From NCBI GenBank assembly GCA_947165675.1, contig CAMVBJ010000014.1, forward strand, positions 1 to 64,000: a stretch of 64,000 nucleotides of DNA. The letters are read 5' to 3'. The notes below the pieces were generated by a model. That model was not told where the DNA came from and did not search any database. It saw only the letters and a program-made list of their open reading frames with translations. Positions 8,987 to 17,421 of the stretch are shown here, piece by piece (position 1 is the stretch's first letter; each line of letters begins with the position of its first letter). Origin of the DNA: an uncultured Prevotellaceae bacterium (GTDB taxonomy: Bacteria; Bacteroidota; Bacteroidia; Bacteroidales; Muribaculaceae). Position numbers and translations under genes: made by a program.

Positions 8987-9355
8987 TCACTCATGTTGTC
9001 CCGATAATGTCCCGATTTGAGCAAGCAAAATCTGGATTGTCCGCTCCTTCTCTTCAAGCAGTTCTCGCAGTGTGGCCACCTCTCCAGGCGTCACATTCAG
9101 CTCAGCTTTTGCCTCTCCGATGAAGGCGTTGGCCGAAACTTTCTGGACGTTCACTGCACTTTCCTGTTCAAAGATGTGCGCAGCGGAAAGTCCAATGACT
9201 TTACATACTCGGTCAAGCGATGAACACCTCATGTCCTCCAGCTTGAACATCCGTGTTAAGTAGGTGGGCGTGATGCCTAATTGTTCAGCCACATCCTGCT
9301 TAACAAGATGGTTCTGTTCAATTACCTTTTTGATTTCGTTTCCGATGTGTAACAT
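8987..9355 (-). CDS. Phage repressor, HTH XRE type
   Basis: 122 residues. The N-terminal 65 residues are a Cro/CI-type helix-turn-helix (VKQDVAEQLGITPTYLTRMFKLEDMRCSSLDRVCKVIGLS). Residues 80-122 form a predicted coiled coil (EVATLRELLEEKERTIQILLAQI) in place of a peptidase domain, so release would not be by LexA-type self-cleavage. It is divergent from the early operon and faces paired operators at 9443-9474. Its 3' end contains tandem 9-mers (8997-9016) that resemble integrase arm sites. Confidence 0.8.
   Translation of the reverse strand: MLHIGNEIKKVIEQNHLVKQDVAEQLGITPTYLTRMFKLEDMRCSSLDRVCKVIGLSAAHIFEQESAVNVQKVSANAFIGEAKAELNVTPGEVATLRELLEEKERTIQILLAQIGTLSGQHE
8997..9016 (+). repeat. Tandem TGTCCCGAT 9-mers, candidate integrase arm sites
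   Basis: TGTCCCGAT occurs at 8997-9005 and 9008-9016, 11 bases apart (one helical turn). Similar pairs with the same step lie at 8822/8833 and 59014/59025, beside the attachment cores. They fit arm-type binding sites of the phage integrase; this is inference. Confidence 0.45.
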
Positions 9356-9430
9356 TACCTATAATAGTTAAAAATTGCTAAATCAGTACGATTTACTTAA
9401 TATATTAGTTCGAGTTTCAAAACATATATT

Positions 9431-9474
9431 TACTTTTGTCGCCGTAAATGTACGGAATAAAACGTAAATATACA
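9431..9474 (+). promoter_or_regulatory. Early promoter with two repressor operators
   Basis: The -7 element TACTTTTG lies at 9431-9438. Just downstream are CGTAAATGTACG (9443-9454, a near-palindrome) and CGTAAATATACA (9463-9474), 20 bases apart from start to start. The same paired arrangement recurs at 30969-31000 and 31698-31729. The position over the expected transcription start suggests repression of the early operon. Confidence 0.65.
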
Positions 9475-9479
9475 ACAAT

Positions 9480-9722
9480 ATGACTGAGAAATCAACCGAA
9501 ATCCGTAAAGATTCAGTAGCCCTTCACGACTACCTGCATCAGTTCTCGAGAAATGAGATGGTGGCTCTGGTCGATCGCTTGAGTGAGGGCTGTCTGGTAC
9601 CGCGCTACACTGTGTATAACTGGGCCCGTGGTCTGGCCAGGATTCCCCAACTTTACAAGTGCAAAATTGAGGAAATTCTTGGAGAAAGCATCTTTGATCA
9701 ACTCGTTAATTCAGAAAATTGA
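9480..9722 (+). CDS. Small early regulator, Cro-like
   Basis: 80 residues, first gene of the rightward early operon, opposite the repressor. A helix-turn-helix-like stretch is visible around residues 25-60 (NEMVALVDRLSEGCLVPRYTVYNWARGLARIP), where RYTVYNWARG resembles a recognition helix. By position it should be the Cro-like partner of the repressor. It starts 5 bases past the second operator. One base separates its stop from the next start. Confidence 0.55.
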   Translation: MTEKSTEIRKDSVALHDYLHQFSRNEMVALVDRLSEGCLVPRYTVYNWARGLARIPQLYKCKIEEILGESIFDQLVNSEN

Positions 9723-9723
9723 C

Positions 9724-10281
9724 ATGGAACTGCCATCAAACATAGAGTTTTACACGTTCAATGATGAGGCGTGGATACATCATACCGATGGTACCGCAGA
9801 GAAGTTGACCGAGGACAAGAGCGACCTCATCTGTGCCATCTGCAACATGATTGAGGTTTTTTACCCTGGCGCTGCTGCAGCTCTTGGAAAGGAGTATGAG
9901 CGCTGCATCCCCAACCTGTCCTATTACAGGTTCCGCATCGTGCAGCGGTTCATCAAGTGCAATTTCGGCAACATCGACAAGACGGCAGACATCGATGCGT
10001 TTGGCCGCATACATCTCGAATGCGTGCCATGCCCGTTGCGTGGCGAATGCAAGCTGGAGAATGTGGTGTGTCGTCCCGTGTTTGCCCACCAGCTCAGCGA
10101 TGCCGAAATGCGTGTGCTTCGCCTATGGCACCAGGGACTCAACAAAGATGAGATTGCCGAAGAACTTTATCTGTCGGCTCATACCGTTAACAACCACATC
10201 CGTAATGCCTATATCCGGCTCGGAATCCACAGCAAGGCCGAGTTCGTGAAATATGCCGAAAACCACCATCTATTCCAATGA
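9724..10281 (+). CDS. LuxR-type HTH regulator with cysteine cluster
   Basis: 185 residues from ATG 9724. The C-terminal 60 residues are a LuxR/GerE helix-turn-helix (LSDAEMRVLRLWHQGLNKDEIAEELYLSAHTVNNHIRNAYIRLGI). Before it, CVPCPLRGECKLENVVC has four cysteines spaced like a metal or iron-sulfur site. The N-terminal half shows no known domain. It overlaps the primase start by four bases. A plausible activator of early or late phage genes, with a redox or metal input as inference. Confidence 0.65.
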   Translation: MELPSNIEFYTFNDEAWIHHTDGTAEKLTEDKSDLICAICNMIEVFYPGAAAALGKEYERCIPNLSYYRFRIVQRFIKCNFGNIDKTADIDAFGRIHLECVPCPLRGECKLENVVCRPVFAHQLSDAEMRVLRLWHQGLNKDEIAEELYLSAHTVNNHIRNAYIRLGIHSKAEFVKYAENHHLFQ

Positions 10282-13200
10282 GCGATTTTTATGATGATAA
10301 TACTGTCAGCCTGTTAAAAGCGCAGGCGGACATCAGGACTTGCATCCCTGGTGCCGACCGCTCGAAGGCGACCTCTTACGTGCAGTGCCCAAAGTGCGGT
10401 GCCGAGGGCAAGCATGGCGGCAAGCAAAAAGGGCTTTGTGTCACCCATACGTCGCGAAAGAACATCGCCCACTGCTTCAGCTGCGGTTTCACCTTGAACA
10501 ATGCCCTCGATGCGACGATGTATTACCGGTGCAACGAGGACAGAAGCCGTTACCCGGAGGCCATCAAGATGACCGCCGATGCAGCCGGTATCTTTATTCA
10601 GAGTGAAAATGAGCGCAGGAAGACGGCCACTGTAAAACATGAGAAGGTGGCCGCCAAGAGCTTCTGCCAACAGCAGCTGGAGTCCTCTGGTCTGACCACC
10701 GAGGATGTGATGGTCAAGACGCTGAGCAAGGATGGCAAGATGACCGTCTATGAGCCTGCCATGCGCCGGGGCAGCATCGACGCGTCTGGCACTGTCCATG
10801 AGGGCGACGATGAGATGCTGATCTATTACTATAACCTGGACGGCTCCATGGGGATGTACTCGACCCGTGGAGCGCGTGGTGCCCTCAGACCGTACATCAG
10901 GATCCGCTGGAGCAATCCGTCACTGCACACGCCAGAAGGGAGTACCAGGGAGAATAAATACCAGACTCCGAAGGGCGCACCGACCAGGTTCTACATCCCC
11001 CAGAAGATTCGCGACCTGTACGAGAAGTCGCTGACGATTGAAACGCTGGTGATCCAGGAGGGCGAGAAGAAGGCCGAAAAGGCCTGCAAGCACGGCATTC
11101 CCTCGCTGGCCATCCAGGGCATCTTTAATATCGGCAACAAGGACACGGGACTGCCCCAGGATCTCCAGTATATCATCCAGCGGTGCCACGTGAAGAATGT
11201 GGTACTGCTTTTCGATAGCGACTGGGATCACCTGGGCAAGCTGAATCCTGATGAGGCGATCGACTGGCGTCCGCATCTTTTCTCCCTTGCGGCGGTGAAG
11301 TTTAAAAAGTATGTGGCCTCGCTGCACAATATCGGTGTGAATGTTGACATCTACTTCGGCCACATCAACGACAACGAGCGAGGGGACAAGGGCGTGGATG
11401 ACCTGCTTGTGGGCACGCTCAGGGGCAAGGAGGACGAGCTGGCCAAGGATCTTGACTTCGCCATCCATGCCCATGATGGCATCGGGAAATACTGCTCGAT
11501 ATACAACGTGTCAACCAAGAGCGACCTGCAGATCCGTGACTACTGGCTGCTCAATGAGTATGACAAGTTCTTTGAGAAGTACCATGACCAGCTCGTCCCG
11601 TTGAAGACTTTTAAATTCAACCGATTCCGCTACAAGGTGACTGCCGATGGCAAGATTGAGCTCGCATCCAAGGTTGTTGCCGATAAGGAGTTCTGGTCGG
11701 TGGATGAGGAGAAGATGAAGGTGTCCCTCGATACCTATGAGGCGTTGAGCTTCATCCAGCAGGCGGGGTTCTACCGCATCCACACGGCAGACCTTGAGCC
11801 TGGCATGTACACGTTTGTACATATCGAGGACGGCATAGCCTATCCGTCGAGTGCCGTTCAGATTCGCGAGTTTGTGTGGGCCTACATCCAGATGGCCACC
11901 AAAGACCATCGGGTGAGAAACTACTTCTCGGCCAGGCTGACCGCCGACCTGTCCACCGACAAGCTGGAACGCCTGGACCGTATAGATGACAATTTCGATG
12001 ACTTTCAGCCCTATCAGCAAAAGCTGTTCTTCTCAAACGGGATGCTGACCATCACGCCTCAAGGCATCGACGTGAACAAGGTAATCGCCAGTACAGTGTG
12101 GGAGCACAAGGTGCTCAAGCATAAGTTTGAGCGGGTGGGCATCATCCAATCGGTTGAGAAAGATCCGGCTAATGGTGCCATCTATGTCGTGCCTACTGAG
12201 GCCGGAAAGAATTGCGACATGTACAACTTCCTGCTGTACACGTCCAATTTCTGGCACGAGAAAGGCGGCCCGCAAACTCCACAGGAAAAGGCCGAGTTCT
12301 GGCAGCATGTGATGAACAAAATGACGGCCATCGGCTTCCTGCTGTGCGACTACAAGTACCAGACTGAGCTCAAGGCCGTGATTGCCATGGATGGCGAACT
12401 GAGCGATGTGGGCCAGTCCAACGGTCGCACAGGAAAGTCGCTTATCGGCAAGGCCCTCTCCTATATGATGGAGCAGTCAACCATCGATGGACGTAACACC
12501 AAGAATGATGACGACTTCCTGTTTACCAAGATCACGCTCAGGACGCGCAATGTGTTCCTGGATGACGTGGCCGTGAACTTCAACTTTGAGCGTTTTTACA
12601 TGGCGATCACTGGTGACCTCAATATCAATGTCAAGGGCGGTGGCCGCTTCTCGATCCCCAACGAGAAGTCCCCGAAGTTCTACATCACGACGAACCATGC
12701 CATCAATGGCAGCCAGACCCGCTCCTCCCAGGAGCGCATCATCTATATGTCGTTCTCGAACTACTTCAATGACTCGAGACATCCTATTGACGTGTTCGGC
12801 CACCAGTTCTTTGCCGACTGGGATCACGAGCAGTGGAACTTGTTCTACAACTTCATGGCCGAGTGTGTTTTCCTCTACCTGACATCGATGCAGCAGGGAT
12901 GGGCAAGGCCTGGCCAGGGTGCCATCATGCCGCCCATGCACGACATCATGCTGCGCACACTGCGCCAGCAGATGAGCGAGAGCATCTACCAGTGGGCAGA
13001 GGTCTATTTCGACAAGACCGGCTTCAACATGAACGCCAGGAAACAACGCTCCGAGATGTTCGGGGACTTCAAGAGCCACTTCCCGGACCAGCGGTCGGGA
13101 ATTTCGACCGCCAATTTCAAGACCAAATTGTGCTTCTATTGCCAGTTCAAAGGGTATCATTTCAACCCGTCGAAATTGAACAAGGAGGGCAAGAGCTTCC

Positions 13201-13307
13201 GCAGCTGGATCGCCGACCATCCAGGAGAGAGTTTCATCGGCACGGCAGACAAGAGCGGAGGCATCGAATACTTCTCGATCTATGACACGGAGCACGCTCT
13301 ACAATAA
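10278..13307 (+). CDS. Phage primase-helicase (zinc finger, TOPRIM, SF3/D5-type ATPase)
   Basis: 1009 residues, the main replication protein. Cys37/Cys40 and Cys66/Cys69 form a CHC2-type primase zinc ribbon. A TOPRIM-like domain follows: LVIQEGEKKAEKA near 257 (catalytic Glu) and VVLLFDSDWDH near 310 (DxD). The C-terminal half is a helicase-like ATPase with Walker A GRTGKS near 716 and Walker B RNVFLDDVAVNF near 760. It resembles the P4 alpha/D5 primase-helicase plan. No separate polymerase is visible, so host polymerase must copy the phage. Confidence 0.85.
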   Translation: MSDFYDDNTVSLLKAQADIRTCIPGADRSKATSYVQCPKCGAEGKHGGKQKGLCVTHTSRKNIAHCFSCGFTLNNALDATMYYRCNEDRSRYPEAIKMTADAAGIFIQSENERRKTATVKHEKVAAKSFCQQQLESSGLTTEDVMVKTLSKDGKMTVYEPAMRRGSIDASGTVHEGDDEMLIYYYNLDGSMGMYSTRGARGALRPYIRIRWSNPSLHTPEGSTRENKYQTPKGAPTRFYIPQKIRDLYEKSLTIETLVIQEGEKKAEKACKHGIPSLAIQGIFNIGNKDTGLPQDLQYIIQRCHVKNVVLLFDSDWDHLGKLNPDEAIDWRPHLFSLAAVKFKKYVASLHNIGVNVDIYFGHINDNERGDKGVDDLLVGTLRGKEDELAKDLDFAIHAHDGIGKYCSIYNVSTKSDLQIRDYWLLNEYDKFFEKYHDQLVPLKTFKFNRFRYKVTADGKIELASKVVADKEFWSVDEEKMKVSLDTYEALSFIQQAGFYRIHTADLEPGMYTFVHIEDGIAYPSSAVQIREFVWAYIQMATKDHRVRNYFSARLTADLSTDKLERLDRIDDNFDDFQPYQQKLFFSNGMLTITPQGIDVNKVIASTVWEHKVLKHKFERVGIIQSVEKDPANGAIYVVPTEAGKNCDMYNFLLYTSNFWHEKGGPQTPQEKAEFWQHVMNKMTAIGFLLCDYKYQTELKAVIAMDGELSDVGQSNGRTGKSLIGKALSYMMEQSTIDGRNTKNDDDFLFTKITLRTRNVFLDDVAVNFNFERFYMAITGDLNINVKGGGRFSIPNEKSPKFYITTNHAINGSQTRSSQERIIYMSFSNYFNDSRHPIDVFGHQFFADWDHEQWNLFYNFMAECVFLYLTSMQQGWARPGQGAIMPPMHDIMLRTLRQQMSESIYQWAEVYFDKTGFNMNARKQRSEMFGDFKSHFPDQRSGISTANFKTKLCFYCQFKGYHFNPSKLNKEGKSFRSWIADHPGESFIGTADKSGGIEYFSIYDTEHALQ

Positions 13308-13330
13308 CCATTCTAACAACAATTTTTATC

Positions 13331-13735
13331 ATGAATGTTATGTCAAAATCTATCGATTATCGAACGTATGCAAATTTCGAGGATGTAATGTGCTCGGATT
13401 GCATCAACAAGGGCAGTGGGTGCAACCCGCTTTCGTGTCCTAAAGTCACCAAGAAGTGTAAGCAGATCTGCGACCTGCAAGGCTGCAACCTGCGTATAGG
13501 CAATTTTGTATTCAATCCATTCGGAACAACGGATGATCTTATAGGCCTTCTGCCTAAAGAAATTGGTGTCCAGCCTTGCGTGTCAGTTTTACAGATACGT
13601 TTTGTTGATGGCATGGTTAGGGTTTCATACGGTACGAGTGGAGATCCTGCAGAGAGACATCTCTGTGTGAATGAAGATATCCACAAGGCATTAGAAAATA
13701 TGGTAATACATCTTCAAAAACAGGGTGAGCTATGA
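13331..13735 (+). CDS. Cysteine-rich small phage protein
   Basis: 134 residues. The first 55 hold nine or more cysteines (MCSDCINKGSGCNPLSC, KKCKQICDLQGC), suggesting one or two zinc sites; the rest is beta-rich and ends in a helix. An ATG 12 bases downstream is an alternative start. First gene of an early small-gene operon after the primase; function unknown. Confidence 0.6.
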   Translation: MNVMSKSIDYRTYANFEDVMCSDCINKGSGCNPLSCPKVTKKCKQICDLQGCNLRIGNFVFNPFGTTDDLIGLLPKEIGVQPCVSVLQIRFVDGMVRVSYGTSGDPAERHLCVNEDIHKALENMVIHLQKQGEL

Positions 13736-14118
13736 TAGCATATATCAAAGCTGAGGGAGAGGATAAATGGCAGAAACTTGGTACTATTGAAGGGGACATC
13801 AATGTAGAGGACCCGTTCAACCACTACGAATCGGCACCTGCACAAGAGGTTACTGCCAGTATCTCATTCGAGGCCAAACTGACAAGAGAGGCAAGAAGAA
13901 AGTTGTTCAGGCCCTATCCCAGGCTGCCCAGAAAACTCAAGAAAGATATCAAGTCTTTCAGGAGGTGGCTTGGATTGAGCTACAAAAAATGCAGCCGATT
14001 GGAATTGATTCAGACCTGTTGCATGATATGGGATATGGCCCCAGGCCATGAAGGTGTTATTAACCCTGCCTGGCTCACCAAGGCTGGTTGGACAATAGCG
14101 AAAGGAGGTGAATCATGA
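13732..14118 (+). CDS. Conserved-type small phage protein
   Basis: 128 residues, no recognised domain. The middle is strongly basic (RPYPRLPRKLKKDIKSFRRW) followed by a short helical region (SRLELIQTCCMIWDMAPGH), suggesting nucleic-acid contact. It overlaps its upstream neighbour by ATGA and ends in AKGGES, where the Lys-Gly-Gly codons are the Shine-Dalgarno sequence of the next gene. Confidence 0.55.
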   Translation: MIAYIKAEGEDKWQKLGTIEGDINVEDPFNHYESAPAQEVTASISFEAKLTREARRKLFRPYPRLPRKLKKDIKSFRRWLGLSYKKCSRLELIQTCCMIWDMAPGHEGVINPAWLTKAGWTIAKGGES

Positions 14119-14426
14119 TCATATTCGGTGAATACATGTATTATGGTTTCGGCAGTACAAAGTTAACAGCCCTGCACAACTTCTTCATTAATTTCATCGC
14201 ACTCACATATTGTGGTGAATCCCAGGTAGCTTTTGAAAACATCATAAATACTATAACAAGAAAAATTAAAGAACTTGATAAGCAATTTGGTGGAGCGAAG
14301 CTATACTGTGACATAGATCTTCCAAGAGATGGTTATCCCGGAAGGATTACCATCGATCGAGGTAAATTAAGGCAGCACATTTCATATATACACATTTACC
14401 ATTGTACAAAAAATACATTAGAATAA
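14115..14426 (+). CDS. Small early phage protein
   Basis: 103 residues, no known family. It starts at an ATGA overlap 5 bases after an AAAGGAGGTG motif, much stronger than is usual in Bacteroidota. The region is more AT-rich than its flanks. The predicted fold is mixed alpha/beta. Confidence 0.5.
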   Translation: MIIFGEYMYYGFGSTKLTALHNFFINFIALTYCGESQVAFENIINTITRKIKELDKQFGGAKLYCDIDLPRDGYPGRITIDRGKLRQHISYIHIYHCTKNTLE

Positions 14427-14437
14427 GGAGGTAACAA

Positions 14438-14695
14438 ATGGATAACGAGAAACTTCAACGAGGAAACGAGTTAGCCGAGGCCATTGCGGAAGTCGAAGGT
14501 TTTCTTGAGGCGTTCCCAGCAACGAGCGAGGATAAATATCGATGCCAGATTACAATACAGTACAATGCACTATTCTCAGCAAACGTAATAAAGAAAACGA
14601 TTAATGCGGACCGCTTACCTGATGCGTACCGAAAATTGAAGGCATCGGCTATGGAACAATTAGCACAATACAAAAAAGAATTTGAAGAATTATGA
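14438..14695 (+). CDS. Small early phage protein, helical
   Basis: 85 residues, two or three charged helices (LQRGNELAEAIAEVEGFLEAF; AYRKLKASAMEQLAQYKKEFEEL). A TAAGGAGGTAA motif lies 7-16 bases upstream of ATG 14438. Overlaps the next gene by four bases. Confidence 0.5.
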   Translation: MDNEKLQRGNELAEAIAEVEGFLEAFPATSEDKYRCQITIQYNALFSANVIKKTINADRLPDAYRKLKASAMEQLAQYKKEFEEL

Positions 14696-14937
14696 AAGAT
14701 ATAAAACTCGTTGTCACGGTTAAGTATCTCGTCGAAGTTGCACAGACAGTCAGCGATGAGGTTTTTGAGTCGCTGAAATACATGTCAAAAGACTTTGGCC
14801 CTGTAGAGGAGATCGATCGTGCAAAATTTGATGTAGGAGCTAAATTTCTTTGCGAAAATATCAGCGAAAGAGATCGTTGTTACCGGGCTTACGAAATTGA
14901 CACCCTAGAAGAAATCAAAGACGATGGCCAAGACTGA
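14692..14937 (+). CDS. Small early phage protein
   Basis: 81 residues, no known domain; opens with a beta strand (DIKLVVTVKYLVEVAQTV) and continues with acidic helices. Translationally coupled at both ends by overlaps. Confidence 0.5.
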   Translation: MKDIKLVVTVKYLVEVAQTVSDEVFESLKYMSKDFGPVEEIDRAKFDVGAKFLCENISERDRCYRAYEIDTLEEIKDDGQD

Positions 14938-15067
14938 ACCCACACCCGAGGAACTGCGGCATAAAGCGCTGCGTGATGAACTCGAGGCATACCGGGCAGA
15001 ACATGAGAAGCCCTGGTACTTGAAGAAACAGACAAATATCCATAACGAACAAGATAAATATGACTAA
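14924..15067 (+). CDS. 47-residue early phage protein
   Basis: ATG 14924 opens a 47-codon frame (MAKTEPTPEELRHKALRDEL...) that overlaps both neighbours by 14 and 8 bases, as expected in this tightly packed operon. Highly charged and helical. Confidence 0.45.
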   Translation: MAKTEPTPEELRHKALRDELEAYRAEHEKPWYLKKQTNIHNEQDKYD

Positions 15068-15293
15068 GCAGAAAAAATTCCATTTTGTCATACAGGGCAA
15101 TGACGTGTATGAAGAACTGCCGACCACAAGAGCAGCCATCTTTAGTGCGGTGAACCTGTCAGAAGTTGTTCACGTCAAACTCTACCGTGTCCTTGATGAC
15201 GCTGCCGACCAGCTGCTGTTCGACAGCAACAAGTGCAAGGACAGGACTATAGACGGCATCCTCAAGTGGGCCGAGAAAGGAGGCCGCCCATGA
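15060..15293 (+). CDS. Small early phage protein
   Basis: 77 residues. The N-terminal beta strands (KKFHFVIQGNDVYEELP) and acidic middle match no family I know. It ends WAEKGGRP; the Lys-Gly-Gly codons AAAGGAGGC form the ribosome-binding site of the next gene, whose ATG overlaps this stop. Confidence 0.5.
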   Translation: MTKQKKFHFVIQGNDVYEELPTTRAAIFSAVNLSEVVHVKLYRVLDDAADQLLFDSNKCKDRTIDGILKWAEKGGRP

Positions 15294-15529
15294 CAGACGA
15301 TATACTTGACAAGGCTCTCGAGCTGAAAAAGCGAATCAAGGAAAGCGACGAGTTCCTGTCGGTCGTCGAACTCATGGACCCCACCGATCCGCGAGCTACA
15401 GTAACGGTAACCACTCCCAAAAGCAGTGCCTCGTTTCCAGTGTACCGCTACCCATCAGTAGTTATTGCGTTGCGCGCCGCGATGAAAGAAGAATGGCAAT
15501 CGTTAAACCAAAAATACAGTAAATTATGA
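15290..15529 (+). CDS. Small early phage protein
   Basis: 79 residues from ATG 15290 (MTDDILDKALELKKRIKESD), helical at both ends with a threonine-rich centre. Coupled by ATGA overlaps to its neighbours. Longer upstream frame rejected because of the strong Shine-Dalgarno motif placed for 15290. Confidence 0.5.
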   Translation: MTDDILDKALELKKRIKESDEFLSVVELMDPTDPRATVTVTTPKSSASFPVYRYPSVVIALRAAMKEEWQSLNQKYSKL

Positions 15530-15783
15530 GTACCTTATTGATCGCCTACCTGGTAGGCTGTGTAATTGTCCTCCTGATATGGGTGTGGCTCATCATCCAT
15601 ACCCACACACAAGAGGAAATCGACCTTGGCGAGCTGCTGCTGATGCTGGCATTGACCCTGGCCTCCTGGGCAGGCTTGATTGTGGCACTGGTCGCCATCC
15701 TGCAAGACCTGAAGGTCATGAAAGTTGTTGTTTTCCGTATCAAGAAAAGGGAAAAACATGAACCAGAAGGGCCCGAGGTTTGA
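15526..15783 (+). CDS. Small two-helix membrane protein
   Basis: 85 residues with two membrane segments (LLIAYLVGCVIVLLIWVWLII and LLLMLALTLASWAGLIVALVAIL) and a basic cytoplasmic tail (FRIKKREKHEPEGPEV). It resembles holins in topology, but it sits in the early operon away from the lysis genes, so superinfection exclusion or a replication anchor are equally possible. Confidence 0.5.
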   Translation: MSTLLIAYLVGCVIVLLIWVWLIIHTHTQEEIDLGELLLMLALTLASWAGLIVALVAILQDLKVMKVVVFRIKKREKHEPEGPEV

Positions 15784-15901
15784 AGATCTGCCTCTCGAGA
15801 TGCAGAAGCGGGTGCGCAAGCAGATCACCGATATGGTCGCCGAGCGTCCCGTGAAAGTCAGAATGCCGTATTACTTCAAACAGAAAGGAGGTGTTAAATA
15901 G
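15758..15901 (+). CDS. 47-residue early phage protein
   Basis: ATG 15758 opens a 47-codon basic frame (MNQKGPRFEDLPLEMQKRVR...) that overlaps the membrane-protein gene by 26 bases. Near its end KQKGGVK encodes another AAAGGAGGTG motif, but no gene start follows, so the motif here may be a relic or serve a lost gene. Confidence 0.4.
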   Translation: MNQKGPRFEDLPLEMQKRVRKQITDMVAERPVKVRMPYYFKQKGGVK

Positions 15902-16483
15902 GTAAACAATGTGGTAGGGAGACAGGCTTTATATAGTAACTTTAAAACAAAAGTATGTTAACCGTTTAGTTTCTAAGGAAAGCATCCAACCCCAGAAATG
16001 GGGGTGTATAAAAACAACCTGGGCGGTTCGATTCCGCCCCTCCCTGCTTAGTAAATTTCTTTCATTTTCATATACATTCAAATCACGAGGACAGGCCTGC
16101 AGGGATGCACGCCGTCCAGACATCACCCGGCCCGGGAAGGGCGTAAAACAAACAATAAGTATTGATTTTTTCTTCATGAGATTTAGATTTAAGTGTTAAT
16201 AAATTAGTCAATTAGAAAGATGAATTAGTTACTGGGGCCGGCTGCAGGGATGCACCTGGCTATTTCGTGATCCAGCATAGCCTAGAAATGGGGGCCCGCC
16301 AAGCACCCTAACGCTCATCGGTGTTCTTTGTCCGCTTGGTCATCTTGAACACCCTCGCCTGGCGGCGAGCGGAGAAACCGACAACACACCACGCCTGCCG
16401 CCATGAAGTTACCGTCGCCTGCCCTGTCTTTTCGCAGCCCTGGGCCCGTGCGTAAATTCGTGGAAAACTTAATCATTAGAGTT
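15902..16483 (+). other. 582-base non-coding stretch before the fibre genes
   Basis: I see no convincing gene. It contains the tRNA-like element at 15914-16047 and two hairpins with the same core, TGCA-GGGA-TGCA, at about 16090-16118 and 16235-16260. The motif AGAAATGGGGG occurs near 15997 and 16284. Confidence 0.5.
15914..16047 (+). ncRNA. tRNA-like RNA element with canonical T-arm
   Basis: GTAGGGAG (15914-15921) pairs with CTCCCTGC (16040-16047) like an acceptor stem. Directly before the 3' strand is a textbook T-arm: GGCGG, loop TTCGATT, CCGCC (16022-16038). Between them lie about 100 bases rather than the usual 40, with a CCCC/GGGG hairpin near 15991-16004 but no normal D-arm or anticodon arm that I can find. 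It could be a degenerate phage tRNA, a tRNA with an insertion, or a tRNA mimic. Confidence 0.4.
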
Positions 16484-17407
16484 ATGGACGTTAGCAACAT
16501 CACAAGACAGATCTCAGCACTCAGGGCACAGATAGCACCTAACAGTATTACACCAGAGAGCTTGGGCTCGATCCTGCAATCCATCACCAACCTCATCAGT
16601 TCGCTCAGCAACATCGATACAGGTACAGAGACTAACCTGATTTCCCGTGTTGAGGCGCTGGAGGGAGATATGCAGACGGCGATGGGCAAGGCGACAGCGG
16701 CGGCTACAACAGCCGGAAACATGCTCATCGACACCTTCGCCCTGGGAGAGGACAATGTGACCATCACCGTGCAGCAGCATGGCTATTCTGCCATGACGCT
16801 GACACTGGTTCCTGCCACCACATCAAAAGCCGGCATCATGTCGGCTGAAGACAAGGACCACCTGGACAAGGCCTACCAGAGAACCATGGCGTCGTTATCC
16901 TGCTCGAGCACCGAAACACAGGTCAAGCTCAACTACAAACGTCACAATGACCAGGTCACCACCGTGATCCTGGAGGGTGCCTCCTCATCGGCTGCCGGTC
17001 TGATGACCGCCGCCGACAAAGTGAAGCTCGACTCGTTGGGCACGGAGTATGAAACGATCCAGCAGGTGCAGCAGCAAGTGTTATCCATCGCAGACGGGTT
17101 CGCACCGCTGAACATGAGCAAGATTCACATCATCCCCATCTTTGAGGGATTCATGATGCTCGACTCAATGGGACAGAATCTTGACACCGTGGACGGAGCT
17201 ACTTATGATTTCACAGGGGCTCAAGACAAATGCTGGTATAACCCTTCCACTAAGAAGATCATGTATTGGTGGAGCAATGCCGTCGGTGCATCACGATACG
17301 AACCCTCCTACTTCCCTGGCATATTCTTCAACAAGGTGACGGGGCGCTGTTACCGTTGGAATAACACCATGCAGGAGATGCAGGAATGGCTTACTAACCT
17401 CATGTAA
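16484..17407 (+). CDS. Tail fibre / receptor-binding module protein
   Basis: 307 residues from ATG 16484. The first 90 residues are helical and coiled-coil-like (ALRAQIAPNSITPESLGSILQSITNLISSL). Residues 90-210 hold two copies of a fibre-type repeat (TSKAGIMSAEDKDHLDKA and SSAAGLMTAADKVKLDSL), a motif of phage neck and tail fibres. The C-terminal 90 residues are aromatic-rich (KCWYNPSTKKIMYWWSNA, GRCYRWNNTMQEMQEW), likely a binding tip. First of four fibre genes. Confidence 0.65.
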   Translation: MDVSNITRQISALRAQIAPNSITPESLGSILQSITNLISSLSNIDTGTETNLISRVEALEGDMQTAMGKATAAATTAGNMLIDTFALGEDNVTITVQQHGYSAMTLTLVPATTSKAGIMSAEDKDHLDKAYQRTMASLSCSSTETQVKLNYKRHNDQVTTVILEGASSSAAGLMTAADKVKLDSLGTEYETIQQVQQQVLSIADGFAPLNMSKIHIIPIFEGFMMLDSMGQNLDTVDGATYDFTGAQDKCWYNPSTKKIMYWWSNAVGASRYEPSYFPGIFFNKVTGRCYRWNNTMQEMQEWLTNLM

Positions 17408-17421
17408 TCACTGATACATAT

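Noticed and set aside
15914-16047. tmRNA
   Set aside because: T-arm fits, but the conserved tmRNA 5' end and a tag reading frame are not visible and the length is far too short.
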